Notes under the pieces: generated by a model
Database searches by the model: none
The model's input: the letters and a program-made list of their open reading frames with translations, nothing else
Told to the model about the DNA's origin: nothing
In this document: positions 38,395-50,602 of the stretch, one piece after another
Numbering within the stretch: position 1 is the stretch's first letter
Layout of the letters: every line of letters begins with the position of its first letter
Position numbers and translations under genes: made by a program
Assembly (NCBI RefSeq): GCF_008933165.1
Contig: NZ_WBVQ01000001.1
Span: 434,001-498,000 of the forward strand
Direction of reading: 5' to 3'
DNA: 64,000 nt
DNA from: Phaeocystidibacter marisrubri
GTDB taxonomy: Bacteria > Bacteroidota > Bacteroidia > Flavobacteriales > Schleiferiaceae

Positions 38395-38718
38395 ATGGAA
38401 GGAGATCCAAAAGACCCTAAGGGTACGAATTCGTTGAATATTGAATTGACGCCGGAATCGGCGGATGGTACATACTCGAACTTGGCCATCATCAATCACA
38501 GTCACTCTGAGTTCGTGGTGGATTTCGTTCAGATTATGCCGGGCATGCCAAAAGCAAGAGTGAAGTCGAGAATCATTCTTACTCCAGAGCATGCAAAGCG
38601 TCTCGCTAAGGCACTTTCGGAAAATGTAGCTCGCTATGAGCAGATGCATGGAGAGATTGCCGAGAAGGAACAGCCAGGAATTCCATTGAATTTTGGTGGT
38701 CCAACGGGACAAGCTTAA
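38395..38718 (+). CDS. DUF3467 family protein
   Basis: Family of unknown function. The 107-residue acidic/basic protein shows the DUF3467 core: YSNLAIINHSHSEFVVDFVQIMPGMPKARVKSRIILTPEHAKRLAKALSEN-like, with a short Pro-rich tail. There is no signal peptide or membrane segment. Its start is one nucleotide after the rpoC stop, and it is followed by the operon terminator, so it is made with RNA polymerase. That fixed position suggests, but does not prove, a role in transcription. Confidence 0.88.
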   Translation: MEGDPKDPKGTNSLNIELTPESADGTYSNLAIINHSHSEFVVDFVQIMPGMPKARVKSRIILTPEHAKRLAKALSENVARYEQMHGEIAEKEQPGIPLNFGGPTGQA

Positions 38719-38737
38719 CCTTCAATAATAGGTATAG

Positions 38738-38769
38738 AGCCGCTCACTGCAAGGTGAGCGGCTTTTTTG
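38738..38769 (+). terminator. Rho-independent terminator of the rpoBC-DUF3467 transcript
   Basis: AGCCGCTCAC and GTGAGCGGCT form a 10-bp perfect stem with a 6-nt loop followed by TTTTTGTT. Confidence 0.93.
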
Positions 38770-38868
38770 TTGCTATGTAACGTGAAAATTATGCATAAGC
38801 AACATATAGGTTATCAAACAGTTACGAAAAAGTTGCACAATTGGGGTAAAAAAACCTTCCCAAAAGGC

Positions 38869-38898
38869 TTGCGGGGAAGAAAGACTAGCTTACATTTG
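38869..38898 (+). promoter_or_regulatory. rRNA promoter P1
   Basis: TTG at 38869-38871 and TACATTTG at 38891-38898 (19 nt between), followed by CAGCCCTC. The farthest of four tandem promoters in the 700-bp gene-free stretch before 16S. Confidence 0.75.
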
Positions 38899-39014
38899 CA
38901 GCCCTCAACAACGAGGACGTTCATTGAAGGTAGCGCAGATAAAGACTAAAGATCAGCGATGGTTGGAGGTTAAAAAATCGGGAGCTAAGGAGAGAAAAAA
39001 AACTTTGAAAAGAG

Positions 39015-39047
39015 TTTGGATGATAAAGAAAAGTCGTTCTATCTTTG
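39015..39047 (+). promoter_or_regulatory. rRNA promoter P2
   Basis: TTTG at 39015-39018 and TATCTTTG at 39040-39047 (21 nt between), followed by CAGCCC. Confidence 0.75.
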
Positions 39048-39128
39048 CAGCCCTTTTGCTAGGAAGCGTCAAGCGAAACTAGCGCGTTATTTGAAAGGAA
39101 AAAACGGCGAAAAAAACTTGGATAAAGT

Positions 39129-39160
39129 TTTGGTCAGAATAAAAAGCTGACTTAATTTTG
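39129..39160 (+). promoter_or_regulatory. rRNA promoter P3
   Basis: TTTG at 39129-39132 and TAATTTTG at 39153-39160 with exactly 20 nt between, followed by CCGCC. It belongs to a direct repeat shared with P4. Confidence 0.8.
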
Positions 39161-39243
39161 CCGCCGCTAAAAGCTCAAGCGATCACATCAATGAGCGCGT
39201 TTTTTGACACTAGCGACGGCGAAAAAAAAAACTTCAAAAAAGT

Positions 39244-39275
39244 TTTGGTCAGAATAAAAACCTGACATACTTTTG
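39244..39275 (+). promoter_or_regulatory. rRNA promoter P4
   Basis: TTTG at 39244-39247 and TACTTTTG at 39268-39275 with exactly 20 nt between, followed by CCGCCCC. Nearest promoter to 16S, about 190 nt upstream of it. Confidence 0.8.
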
Positions 39276-39357
39276 CCGCCCCTTCCGACAGCAACGAAGC
39301 TGTGAGCCGCGAGGTTGACAAGCAGAAACAACGGAAGCGGGGAATAGATTAAGACAA

Positions 39358-39371
39358 GAAGTTCTTTAACA

Positions 39372-39376
<5 letters not shown>
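39358..39376 (+). promoter_or_regulatory. boxA-like antitermination site in the 16S leader
   Basis: GTTCTTTAACATATTG resembles the boxA sequence of rRNA operons (TGCTCTTTAACA). A close copy recurs before 23S. In known systems NusB/NusE bind boxA to keep polymerase from terminating early. Confidence 0.65.
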
Positions 39377-41073
<1,697 letters not shown>

Positions 41074-41153
41074 GATAATGAGAAAGGCTTGGACCTTTCC
41101 TGGTAGGGGCGTCTACCGTAGAGATATGGGAGATGTCATTTAGCAATGAAAAC

Positions 41154-41227
41154 AGTCCCGTAGCTCAGCTGGTTAGAGCGCTACACTGATAATGTAGAGG
41201 TCGGCAGTTCGAGTCTGCCCGGGACTA
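41154..41227 (+). tRNA. tRNA-Ile (anticodon GAT)
   Basis: AGTCCCG pairs with CGGGACT; anticodon stem CTACA/TGTAG with loop CTGATAA gives GAT. It lies in the 16S-23S spacer, as usual. Confidence 0.96.
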
Positions 41228-41242
41228 CAAGATACCAGAGAA

Positions 41243-41316
41243 GGGGGATTAGCTCAGTTGGCTAGAGCGCCTGCTTTGCAAGCAGGAGGTCATCGGTTCG
41301 ACTCCGATATTCTCCA
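41243..41316 (+). tRNA. tRNA-Ala (anticodon TGC)
   Basis: GGGGGAT pairs with ATTCTCC (two G-U pairs, a rather weak acceptor stem); anticodon stem CCTGC/GCAGG with loop TTTGCAA gives TGC. It follows tRNA-Ile by 15 nt. Confidence 0.95.
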
Positions 41317-41382
41317 CAGTCTGACTTTATGAATACTTTGAACGCGGTAGCAGTATTGGTGTTTAGGGTAGAGAGTTAGAAA

Positions 41383-41400
41383 AGTTCTTTGACATATTGA
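41383..41400 (+). promoter_or_regulatory. boxA-like site before 23S
   Basis: AGTTCTTTGACATATTGA repeats the boxA-like site before 16S with one change (GTTCTTTGACATATTG versus GTTCTTTAACATATTG). Two boxA sites per operon fit antitermination of both large rRNAs. Confidence 0.6.
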
Positions 41401-41419
41401 ATAGAGCAACAAAAAGAAT

Positions 41420-41460
41420 TTCCGGTTGCAAGATGTATATCGTGTTTTGCAACACCGGAA
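41420..41460 (+). other. Hairpin just before 23S
   Basis: TTCCGGTTGCAA (41420-41431) can pair with TTGCAA (41447-41452) and CCGGAA (41455-41460), leaving an internal CA bulge and a 15-nt loop. It directly precedes the mature 23S end and may be part of its processing. Confidence 0.5.
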
Positions 41461-41461
41461 G

Positions 41462-44337
<2,876 letters not shown>

Positions 44338-44402
44338 CCCGAAAGTCTTTTTGTATGGCTCTATCAATATGTTAAAACATACGGTCTTAACCGACCGACG
44401 AT

Positions 44403-44513
44403 TTATGGTGACTATTGCGTTAGGGATCACCTCTTCCCATTCCGAACAGAGTCGTTAAGCCTAACAGCGCCGATGGTACTGGGTTCGCCCCGGGAGAGTA
44501 GGTCGTCGCCATC
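44403..44513 (+). rRNA. rrf: 5S ribosomal RNA
   Basis: ATGGTGAC at the start pairs with GTCGCCAT at the end (helix I). The centre has CCTCTTCCCATTCCGAAC and AGCGCCGATGGTACTG, typical of Bacteroidota 5S. About 111 nt; the ends are approximate. Confidence 0.92.
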
Positions 44514-44517
44514 CTTC

Positions 44518-44552
44518 AAGCCCTGTCAGTTCTGCTGGCAGGGCTTTTTTTT
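44518..44552 (+). terminator. Rho-independent terminator of the rRNA operon
   Basis: AAGCCCTGTCAG and CTGGCAGGGCTT make a 12-bp stem (one G-U) with a TTCTG loop, then six T. Confidence 0.94.
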
Positions 44553-44829
44553 GCGCTGTACTTTTTTACTCAGTACTCAATCCTTATACGAGGTACAAGA
44601 TGGTATGTGCTGGGTAGGTACAGAGATGTCTGGTCGCCTGCTAGCTGTCAGGGATGAGAGGTGAGCGCGTATACGATGTACTTCATCATATATTAAAAAG
44701 GATGCTAATTGCTTTTGGCAATTGAAGTTTAGCGACTCTTTCTCGAATCTGACTAGATGCTGGTGAAGTCTACTTCTCCTTCATCAATGATCTTTCCTTT
44801 GGAGCAGCTAAGAGCTATAAGAAAGTCTC
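44553..44829. other. Gene-free gap after the rRNA operon
   Basis: 277 bp between the rRNA terminator and the convergent histidine kinase gene. I see no coding region, promoter or repeat in it. Confidence 0.6.
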
Positions 44830-46794
44830 CTACCGCGGTATCTTAAACACTATACAGAATCTATTCTCGAGTGGTTCAAAACTCAAAGTGCCACCGTGTT
44901 GATGTACTAGGATCTGAACGAGCTTGAGTCCCATTCCTCCCAATTTCTCATTACCAGTTTCACTTTTGTGATTGAGCTCTTTGAGGAGATGATCCGGTAT
45001 CCCTTTTCCGCGATCACAAATCTCTGTCACTAGAAAGTCCTGTTCTACGTAAATCGTGCAATTAACTTCGGTGTTTTGTGGAGCGTATTTCAGGGCATTG
45101 CTGATCAAATTGCGTAGAATAGTACTGTACGCATGGGCATCGAGTCTCCAAAATAGATGAGGATCTACTTTCATAGAGAGCTTCATATGACGGACAGATT
45201 CTAGCACACTCATCAGGTTGTAACACTGCATAGCAATGGCATGAATATCAACATCCGATTTGCGGACTTTTAGATCTTTCGCCTGATCTCTCGACCAAAG
45301 AAGTAGGTTCTCGAGTAGGCCATGAACTTCTGTCAATCCTTGTTGGATGTTTTCGTGAATGGTTAAGCTCCCTGGTGTAAGACTGTCTCCTCGTTGAGGA
45401 ATTTCTTTTAAAAGAAATAGTGAGTTACCAATGGGGCCTCGTAAATCATGACCAATGATGGAGAAAAGTCTGTTCTTCGATTCGTTTAACTCATTTAAGT
45501 ACATGGCGTTTTCAGAAGCCTCTTTGCGCTGCTTAACCACTAGTTTGTACAACTGGAACATTACAAGTAGGAGGATGATTAGAATTCCCACACCAGTGTA
45601 GAGCAGGTTACGCTCATTGTTTAATTTGATGTTTTGAAGCGATGCTTCACGTTCTTTGATCTCTAATTCCTTTCTGTAAATTCTTTCTTGAATTTCACGC
45701 TCCATCGAGTTAAACAACTCTGTGTTGCTCATAAGGATGTTCTCCTTCACCAAAGTTGCATATTCCGTAGAGTAATTCAGAGCACGTGTCATATCCCCTA
45801 GCTCTGCATACAAATCCACCATGGATGCCGTGACGTGCTCGAGGATGAAATTGAATTCATTTTCTTTGGCCACTGGGTAAACCAAATCCGCGTAGTATAC
45901 CGCTTTTTCGTAGTCTTCCTTTTTGAGGTACAGTCCGAGCAAGTTGGCCCAAATGACTAATCGTTGTTCTACAAAGCGGTCGTGCTTAAAGTAATACCCT
46001 GTATTTTCTGCCTTGTGAAGATAATAGGCTGAAGAATCAAGGTTTCCGAGTTGGAGATGGGCTATGCCTAAGTTGATATTGTTGTTGTTGATGTTCATTG
46101 TGTCTCCCGCAATCTTCGCAACCCTTCTGCTCATGTGCTCCATTTGAATACATCTTGGATCAATAGGAGAGCTGTTGATCATTGCAAGGCCAATGGTATT
46201 GTAGCATGCACACAGGTCGTGATAGTCTTCCATCTTTTCGAAATATGGAATGGCCTTTTCACAGTATGATATACTAAGAGAGTTGTTGTCGATTTTGTAC
46301 AATAATTTGCCTAGCTCGAGGTAGGTGAGAGGTCGATAGACGGAGTCGGTGTAGGGCAACCAGCGCAATGCATTGTATTGTTCTTCGATGGCTCTGTTGA
46401 ATTGGTCCTTTTGATTGTAGGCTACACCTTTATTCCGATATAAATACCCAATGTTTGTACTGTCTTTATGGGGAGTATGAGCCAAGGCTTTATCGATGTA
46501 GTACAAATTGGAATCTGTCTCCATTCGTATAGCGTGAAGAATGGCGTGTTCCCCAATAATTTTACTGTACATCAAACTGTCTTGTTTCGGATTCACCCGT
46601 GATAGCGCTGTTGCCAAAACGAAATGTGAGAATTCTGGATGTTCCCACAAGTGAGCCCTAGAGTTTTGTACAGCCCAGTTTTTAATGGCCGTATTCGTCT
46701 GACATGTATCTAGTTGTCGAAGAATTTCAGTGGTATCCTGACTGTAGGACAGCAGGCTACTGACGAAGAGTAGAAGGGTAGCGTATGGTTTCAT
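44830..46794 (-). CDS. Orphan sensor histidine kinase with TPR sensor region
   Basis: Predicted membrane sensor kinase of 654 residues. From the start at 46794 there is a signal peptide (MKPYATLLLFVSSLLSYSQ), a TPR-rich periplasmic region (~60-370), one membrane helix (LLYTGVGILIILLLVMFQLYKL), and a HisKA/HATPase core: H-box IIGHDLRGPIGNSLF, N-box NLISNALKYAP, G1 DRGKGIP, G2 GGMGLKLVQILV. No response regulator gene lies next to it and no receiver domain is fused, so its partner is elsewhere. The in-frame ATG 33 nt upstream would spoil the signal peptide. The family is common in Bacteroidota (LytS/two-component TPR kinases); the signal is unknown. Confidence 0.88.
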   Translation of the reverse strand: MKPYATLLLFVSSLLSYSQDTTEILRQLDTCQTNTAIKNWAVQNSRAHLWEHPEFSHFVLATALSRVNPKQDSLMYSKIIGEHAILHAIRMETDSNLYYIDKALAHTPHKDSTNIGYLYRNKGVAYNQKDQFNRAIEEQYNALRWLPYTDSVYRPLTYLELGKLLYKIDNNSLSISYCEKAIPYFEKMEDYHDLCACYNTIGLAMINSSPIDPRCIQMEHMSRRVAKIAGDTMNINNNNINLGIAHLQLGNLDSSAYYLHKAENTGYYFKHDRFVEQRLVIWANLLGLYLKKEDYEKAVYYADLVYPVAKENEFNFILEHVTASMVDLYAELGDMTRALNYSTEYATLVKENILMSNTELFNSMEREIQERIYRKELEIKEREASLQNIKLNNERNLLYTGVGILIILLLVMFQLYKLVVKQRKEASENAMYLNELNESKNRLFSIIGHDLRGPIGNSLFLLKEIPQRGDSLTPGSLTIHENIQQGLTEVHGLLENLLLWSRDQAKDLKVRKSDVDIHAIAMQCYNLMSVLESVRHMKLSMKVDPHLFWRLDAHAYSTILRNLISNALKYAPQNTEVNCTIYVEQDFLVTEICDRGKGIPDHLLKELNHKSETGNEKLGGMGLKLVQILVHQHGGTLSFEPLENRFCIVFKIPR

Positions 46795-46861
46795 AGAGGT
46801 CAATTCACACCTAAAATACAATTTCACTTCGGTAGAAACTTTCCGTAGCTTCGGATTCTCT

Positions 46862-48142
46862 ATGAAAAGTGAAAAGAAATCTATTCAAAGGGCCTGGGCT
46901 TTTTATGATTGGGCGAATTCATCGTATTCTCTAATCATTTCTACGGCCATTTTTCCAATCTATTACAGCGCGATTACAGAGTCACATAACAATGGGCAAC
47001 TTGAGATTTTCGGATCTTCATACAATAGCTCTGCGGTGTATTCAGCCACTATTGCAGCTTCATTTTTACTTATCGCTACACTCTCGCCTTACTTGAGTGC
47101 TCTGGCTGACGTCTCTGGACGCAAAAAAGCATTTATGCGCGGATTTGTGTTCTTAGGATCCATCTCCTGCATGAGTATTTTCTTCTTCACAGTAGATCAC
47201 ATTTGGATTGGACTGGTCGCGGCATTTCTCGCCAGTATTGGATTCTCTGGTTCATTGGTTTTTTACAATGCATTCTTGCCTGAAATTGCAGAACCAGAAG
47301 AGCAAGATGGACTTTCGGCGAGAGGGTTTATGTTGGGATATATAGGTAGTTCTCTATTGTTGATCGTTCTGTTAGTCATCATTCAATATCCAGAATGGCT
47401 AGGTACAACGAAGGCGTATGCAACCCGTTGGTCTTTTGTGGCCGTAGGTTTATGGTGGCTACTTTGGAGTTTTTATCCACTCAGAAAACTTCCCTATAAC
47501 CCATATCACAAGCAAGCAAATGAGGGTTTTATTGGAGATGCGTATAAAGCACTCAAGAGTGCTTTTCTAACATTGATACGACTTCCGAGGTTGGGAAGGT
47601 TTGTCATGGCCTTTTTCTTCTTCTCTTGTGGAGTTCAAACGACCATTTTCTTGGCAACCTTGTTCGGAACGGAAGTACTAGATATGAAAAGTGGGGATTT
47701 GATTCTCACTGTACTTATTATCCAGTTTGTAGCTATTCTGGGAGCCTGGTTGTTCGCCAAACTTTCTGCTTTAATCGGCAATATAAAGGCAATAGCAGTG
47801 GCCGTTCTCGTTTGGGTATTGGTTTGTTTGGCAGCTTATTTCATCACAACCACCAATCAGTTTTTAGTGCTAGGAGGCGCTGTAGGGTTAGTGATGGGAG
47901 GTATTCAAGCTCTAGCGAGAAGCACCTATTCTAAAATGTTGCCAGAAACCGAAGATCACGCGACTTTCTTTAGCTTTTACGACGTGGCAGAAAAGGTGTC
48001 TACCACCTTGGGGATGGGCACTATTGCTTATTTGAGTGAGACAACCGGCGATCTTAGGAATGCGGCGATAGCACTCACCGCATTCTTTGTGATCAGCTTG
48101 ATTTTCTTATTCTTTATTCCGAAAAGCAAGTACGTTTATTGA
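46862..48142 (+). CDS. UMF1-family MFS transporter
   Basis: Integral membrane protein of 426 residues with about 12 hydrophobic segments. The N-terminal QRAWAFYDWANSSYSLIISTAIFPIYY is the signature of the UMF1/Atg22-like branch of the major facilitator superfamily. The substrate is not known; yeast Atg22 exports amino acids from vacuoles, but that need not hold here. It is divergent from the kinase gene (67 nt apart) and its stop overlaps the stop end of the convergent OB-fold gene by 7 nt. Confidence 0.9.
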   Translation: MKSEKKSIQRAWAFYDWANSSYSLIISTAIFPIYYSAITESHNNGQLEIFGSSYNSSAVYSATIAASFLLIATLSPYLSALADVSGRKKAFMRGFVFLGSISCMSIFFFTVDHIWIGLVAAFLASIGFSGSLVFYNAFLPEIAEPEEQDGLSARGFMLGYIGSSLLLIVLLVIIQYPEWLGTTKAYATRWSFVAVGLWWLLWSFYPLRKLPYNPYHKQANEGFIGDAYKALKSAFLTLIRLPRLGRFVMAFFFFSCGVQTTIFLATLFGTEVLDMKSGDLILTVLIIQFVAILGAWLFAKLSALIGNIKAIAVAVLVWVLVCLAAYFITTTNQFLVLGGAVGLVMGGIQALARSTYSKMLPETEDHATFFSFYDVAEKVSTTLGMGTIAYLSETTGDLRNAAIALTAFFVISLIFLFFIPKSKYVY

Positions 48143-48546
48143 AAACGAGCTTGGTCGATGTCCAAAATAGTGGTCCCGAAGAGGTCATCTATCTTGAATC
48201 CAACGTAACGAGCTTTAACAGTAACCTTCATTCCTCTTTGAAGGGAGTCTGGAATAACAACGGTAGAATCTAGGTAACAGTTAATGCTTCCATCCAATTC
48301 AAAGCTTCGCTGTTCCATGAAAGTCACTTCGCCCGTAATGACTACAGGTTGATCTTCGTAACTCGCCTTGAATGCGGTAGAGTCCGACTCAAACTCAGAA
48401 AAGAAATCATGAGCGTAGCCTGAGTAAACGGCATCTTCTGAATGGATATCCCGGTGAGGCTTGAAGTACATCATGGAGCCAACAGCTACTCCAATAATGA
48501 TCACGCCAATGAATACGAGTAATACAGCTTTCTTTTTTTGAGTCAT
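48136..48546 (-). CDS. Membrane-anchored OB-fold protein (tRNA_anti-like)
   Basis: The 136-residue protein has an N-terminal membrane anchor (KAVLLVFIGVIIIGVAVGSMMYF) and an exported domain with the pattern of the tRNA_anti-like OB-fold family (DQPVVITGEVTFMEQRSFELDG, GMKVTVKARYVGFKIDDLFGTTILDIDQARF). OB folds of this kind bind nucleic acid or small ligands; despite the family name nothing points to tRNA. It is divergent from the cytochrome/YceI cluster that starts 141 bp away and may be part of that system. Confidence 0.72.
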   Translation of the reverse strand: MTQKKKAVLLVFIGVIIIGVAVGSMMYFKPHRDIHSEDAVYSGYAHDFFSEFESDSTAFKASYEDQPVVITGEVTFMEQRSFELDGSINCYLDSTVVIPDSLQRGMKVTVKARYVGFKIDDLFGTTILDIDQARFQ

Positions 48547-48687
48547 GGTGGTATCGGTTAGAACAGAAATCTAAGTAGAATCTTTGAAATATCTATACGA
48601 CTAGTTTCTTTTAATGGTTGTATACTAGATGGCAACTATATTTTAGCTTCTTACGTATATTTATCATTACGCGTAAAACACTATCTA

Positions 48688-49068
48688 ATGAAGAACCTGT
48701 CGAAAGTCCTAGTACTTTCATCTTTCTCGGTCTTTGCACTGTCTACCAGTTGTTATTATGATAACTACGAAGACATGTATCAATACCTCCCCGATGAATC
48801 GTGTGACACTCCATTGAGCAGCTTCTCGGCAGATATCCAACCTTGGATTGATGCACAGTGTGTTTCTTGTCATGGTGATGTTTCTCCACAAGCTGGATTG
48901 GACTTAACAACTCATGCAAATGTAGCTGCAAAAGCGGCAAGCATATTGGATAGAATAAGCAGGCCTGAAGGAGATGGACTGCTCATGCCGCAAGGGGGAT
49001 CTCCGCTAGACCAATGCAAGATTGATGGATTTAGCGTTTGGATAGACCTAGGGACACCGAATAACTAA
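48688..49068 (+). CDS. Monohaem cytochrome c-like lipoprotein
   Basis: Exported 126-residue protein. A hydrophobic N-terminus ends in ALSTSC, a plausible lipobox with Cys as lipid anchor. A single CVSCH haem-binding motif follows (AQCVSCHGDV, ~residues 69-73), and LLMPQGGSPLDQC supplies the methionine expected as second axial ligand. The DIQPWIDAQCVSCHG stretch resembles the planctomycete-type cytochrome (PSCyt) domains of Bacteroidota lipoproteins. It heads a four-gene same-strand run. Confidence 0.8.
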   Translation: MKNLSKVLVLSSFSVFALSTSCYYDNYEDMYQYLPDESCDTPLSSFSADIQPWIDAQCVSCHGDVSPQAGLDLTTHANVAAKAASILDRISRPEGDGLLMPQGGSPLDQCKIDGFSVWIDLGTPNN

Positions 49069-49085
49069 TAACACACCTATTGAAC

Positions 49086-49640
49086 ATGAAAAAGGCATTA
49101 TTGACACTGGCTATTTTGGGATTGGCAACCGTTCAATCTTTCGGCCAACGCTACATGACACGTGAAGGATACATCCAGTTCTATTCTTCTACACCTATGG
49201 AAGATATTGAGGCTTCTTCGAATCAAGCGACTTCCGCTTTGGATAAATCGAATGGCCAATTGGTTTTTCGCATTTTGATGAGAAGCTTCACTTTTGAGAA
49301 GGCCCTGATGCAAGAGCACTTCAATGAGAATTATGTGGAGTCTGAAAAGTTTCCAAATGCTCAATTTGCGGGAACCATTACCAACTTATCAGATGTAGAT
49401 TTTGACACAGACGGTGCCTACAATGTTAGCATTACTGGAAAACTCACCATTCACGGTGTTGAAAAGGAGCGCACGGTAAATGGTCAGCTACACGTTAAAG
49501 GGGAAGAGTTGTTACTGGAAACTGAATTTATGGTTGCTCCAGAAGACCACGATATCGAAATCCCTTCTGTAGTGAGAGATAACATTGCTAAGGAAATAAA
49601 GGTAACCGTTAAGGCCAAATACCAAGCTTCAGGACGATGA
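49086..49640 (+). CDS. YceI family exported protein
   Basis: The 184-residue product starts at ATG 49086 (a TTG two codons earlier is not needed) with a signal peptide (MKKALLTLAILGLATVQSFG). It is a YceI-like lipocalin-type beta-barrel: TREGYIQFYSSTPMEDIEAS, MRSFTFEKALMQEHFNENYVESEKFPNAQFAGTI-like and LTIHGVEKERTVNG. YceI proteins bind long lipidic or isoprenoid molecules; a role as quinone carrier has been proposed for some. It lies 17 nt after the cytochrome gene and its stop overlaps the next start by 4 nt. Confidence 0.9.
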   Translation: MKKALLTLAILGLATVQSFGQRYMTREGYIQFYSSTPMEDIEASSNQATSALDKSNGQLVFRILMRSFTFEKALMQEHFNENYVESEKFPNAQFAGTITNLSDVDFDTDGAYNVSITGKLTIHGVEKERTVNGQLHVKGEELLLETEFMVAPEDHDIEIPSVVRDNIAKEIKVTVKAKYQASGR

Positions 49641-50590
49641 GTTTAAGAAGATTAATTACTGTGAAGAGCGTGCAACGCACGCTTTTCTTCATTTTCGGGA
49701 CAGCCCTCTCTATTAGCTCCTTGGGGCAAGACGATATGTTCGACATGTTGGGAGAGGAAGAGGAACCGACGGTTTACACCACCGCCACTTTCAAGGGATC
49801 ACGCGTGATCAACTTGCAAAGTACAGAGATGCCATCTGCAGGTGTGGGCCAATTTATCATCCTCCACCGATTTGGCGCCATCAACGATGAGCCTTTGTAC
49901 AATTTCTTTGGATTGGATGTCGCTTCCGTCCGACTTTCATTCGATTATTCCATCAATGACTACATCAACTTTGGCTTGGGAAGATCTTCAGGTACCAAAG
50001 TATATGATGGTTGGGTGAAAGCAAAGCTACTTAGACAATCGTCAGGGGCACGCAACATGCCCATTTCGCTTTTGTACTACGGCTCTGTGAATGTGAACAC
50101 GTCTAAATTTAATGATGACTACGATCACTACTTTTCCGAGCGTGTGAGCTATGTGAACCAGGTAATTGTCGGAAAGAAGTTCAATGAATCTTTCAGTATG
50201 GAGTTGGTACCAACCGTTGTGCACTTTAATGTGCGGGATACCCGTGAGCAGCCCAATACGCTCTTTGGCTTAGGAGCGGGTGGTCGTCTTAAGCTGACGA
50301 ATAGAGTGGCAATTACCGCAGATTATATGCTGCAATTGCCTCAGAAGAACACCCGCTTGGTGAATGGAGTAGAAACGGCCTATAACAATTCCTTCTCTAT
50401 TGGAGTTGATATTGAGACCGGTGGACACGTATTTCAGCTACACCTGACCAACTCTAGGGCGATTAGTGATCCGAATTGGATGATGAATACCCCAGGTAAT
50501 TGGTTTGACGGAGATATCTTTTTTGGATTTAATATCTCTCGTGTTTTCACATTGCGCCGTCCTGAGCAACCAGAAGCACCAACTTTTTAA
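49637..50590 (+). CDS. DUF5777 family outer-membrane beta-barrel-like protein
   Basis: The 317-residue protein carries an N-terminal signal (TLFFIFGTALSISSLG), an acidic linker (MFDMLGEEEEP) and then a series of alternating amphipathic strands: TATFKGSRVINLQSTEMPSAG, GQFIILHRFGAIN, YNFFGLDVASVRLSFDYSIND, ending with HVFQLHLTNSRAISDPNWM. This matches DUF5777, an outer-membrane barrel-like family of unknown role. It overlaps YceI by ATGA and is followed 12 nt later by a dihaem-type cytochrome lipoprotein, so a link with electron transfer is suggested by context only. Confidence 0.82.
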   Translation: MSLRRLITVKSVQRTLFFIFGTALSISSLGQDDMFDMLGEEEEPTVYTTATFKGSRVINLQSTEMPSAGVGQFIILHRFGAINDEPLYNFFGLDVASVRLSFDYSINDYINFGLGRSSGTKVYDGWVKAKLLRQSSGARNMPISLLYYGSVNVNTSKFNDDYDHYFSERVSYVNQVIVGKKFNESFSMELVPTVVHFNVRDTREQPNTLFGLGAGGRLKLTNRVAITADYMLQLPQKNTRLVNGVETAYNNSFSIGVDIETGGHVFQLHLTNSRAISDPNWMMNTPGNWFDGDIFFGFNISRVFTLRRPEQPEAPTF

Positions 50591-50602
50591 TGGGATTGAA
50601 TC

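Larger units (their letters stand above)
39105..39280 (+). repeat. Two direct copies of the rRNA promoter unit
   Basis: The P3 segment (39105-39168) recurs as the P4 segment (39217-39280) with an offset of 115 nt at the core. Both start CGGCGAAAAAA, share GTTTTGGTCAGAATAAAAA exactly, then CTGAC and TTTTGCCGCC. This looks like a promoter duplication. Confidence 0.85.

Noticed and set aside
46846-46853. TAGCTTCG before the UMF1 gene as a -7 element
   Set aside because: One mismatch to TAnnTTTG and no -33 partner; not supported enough.
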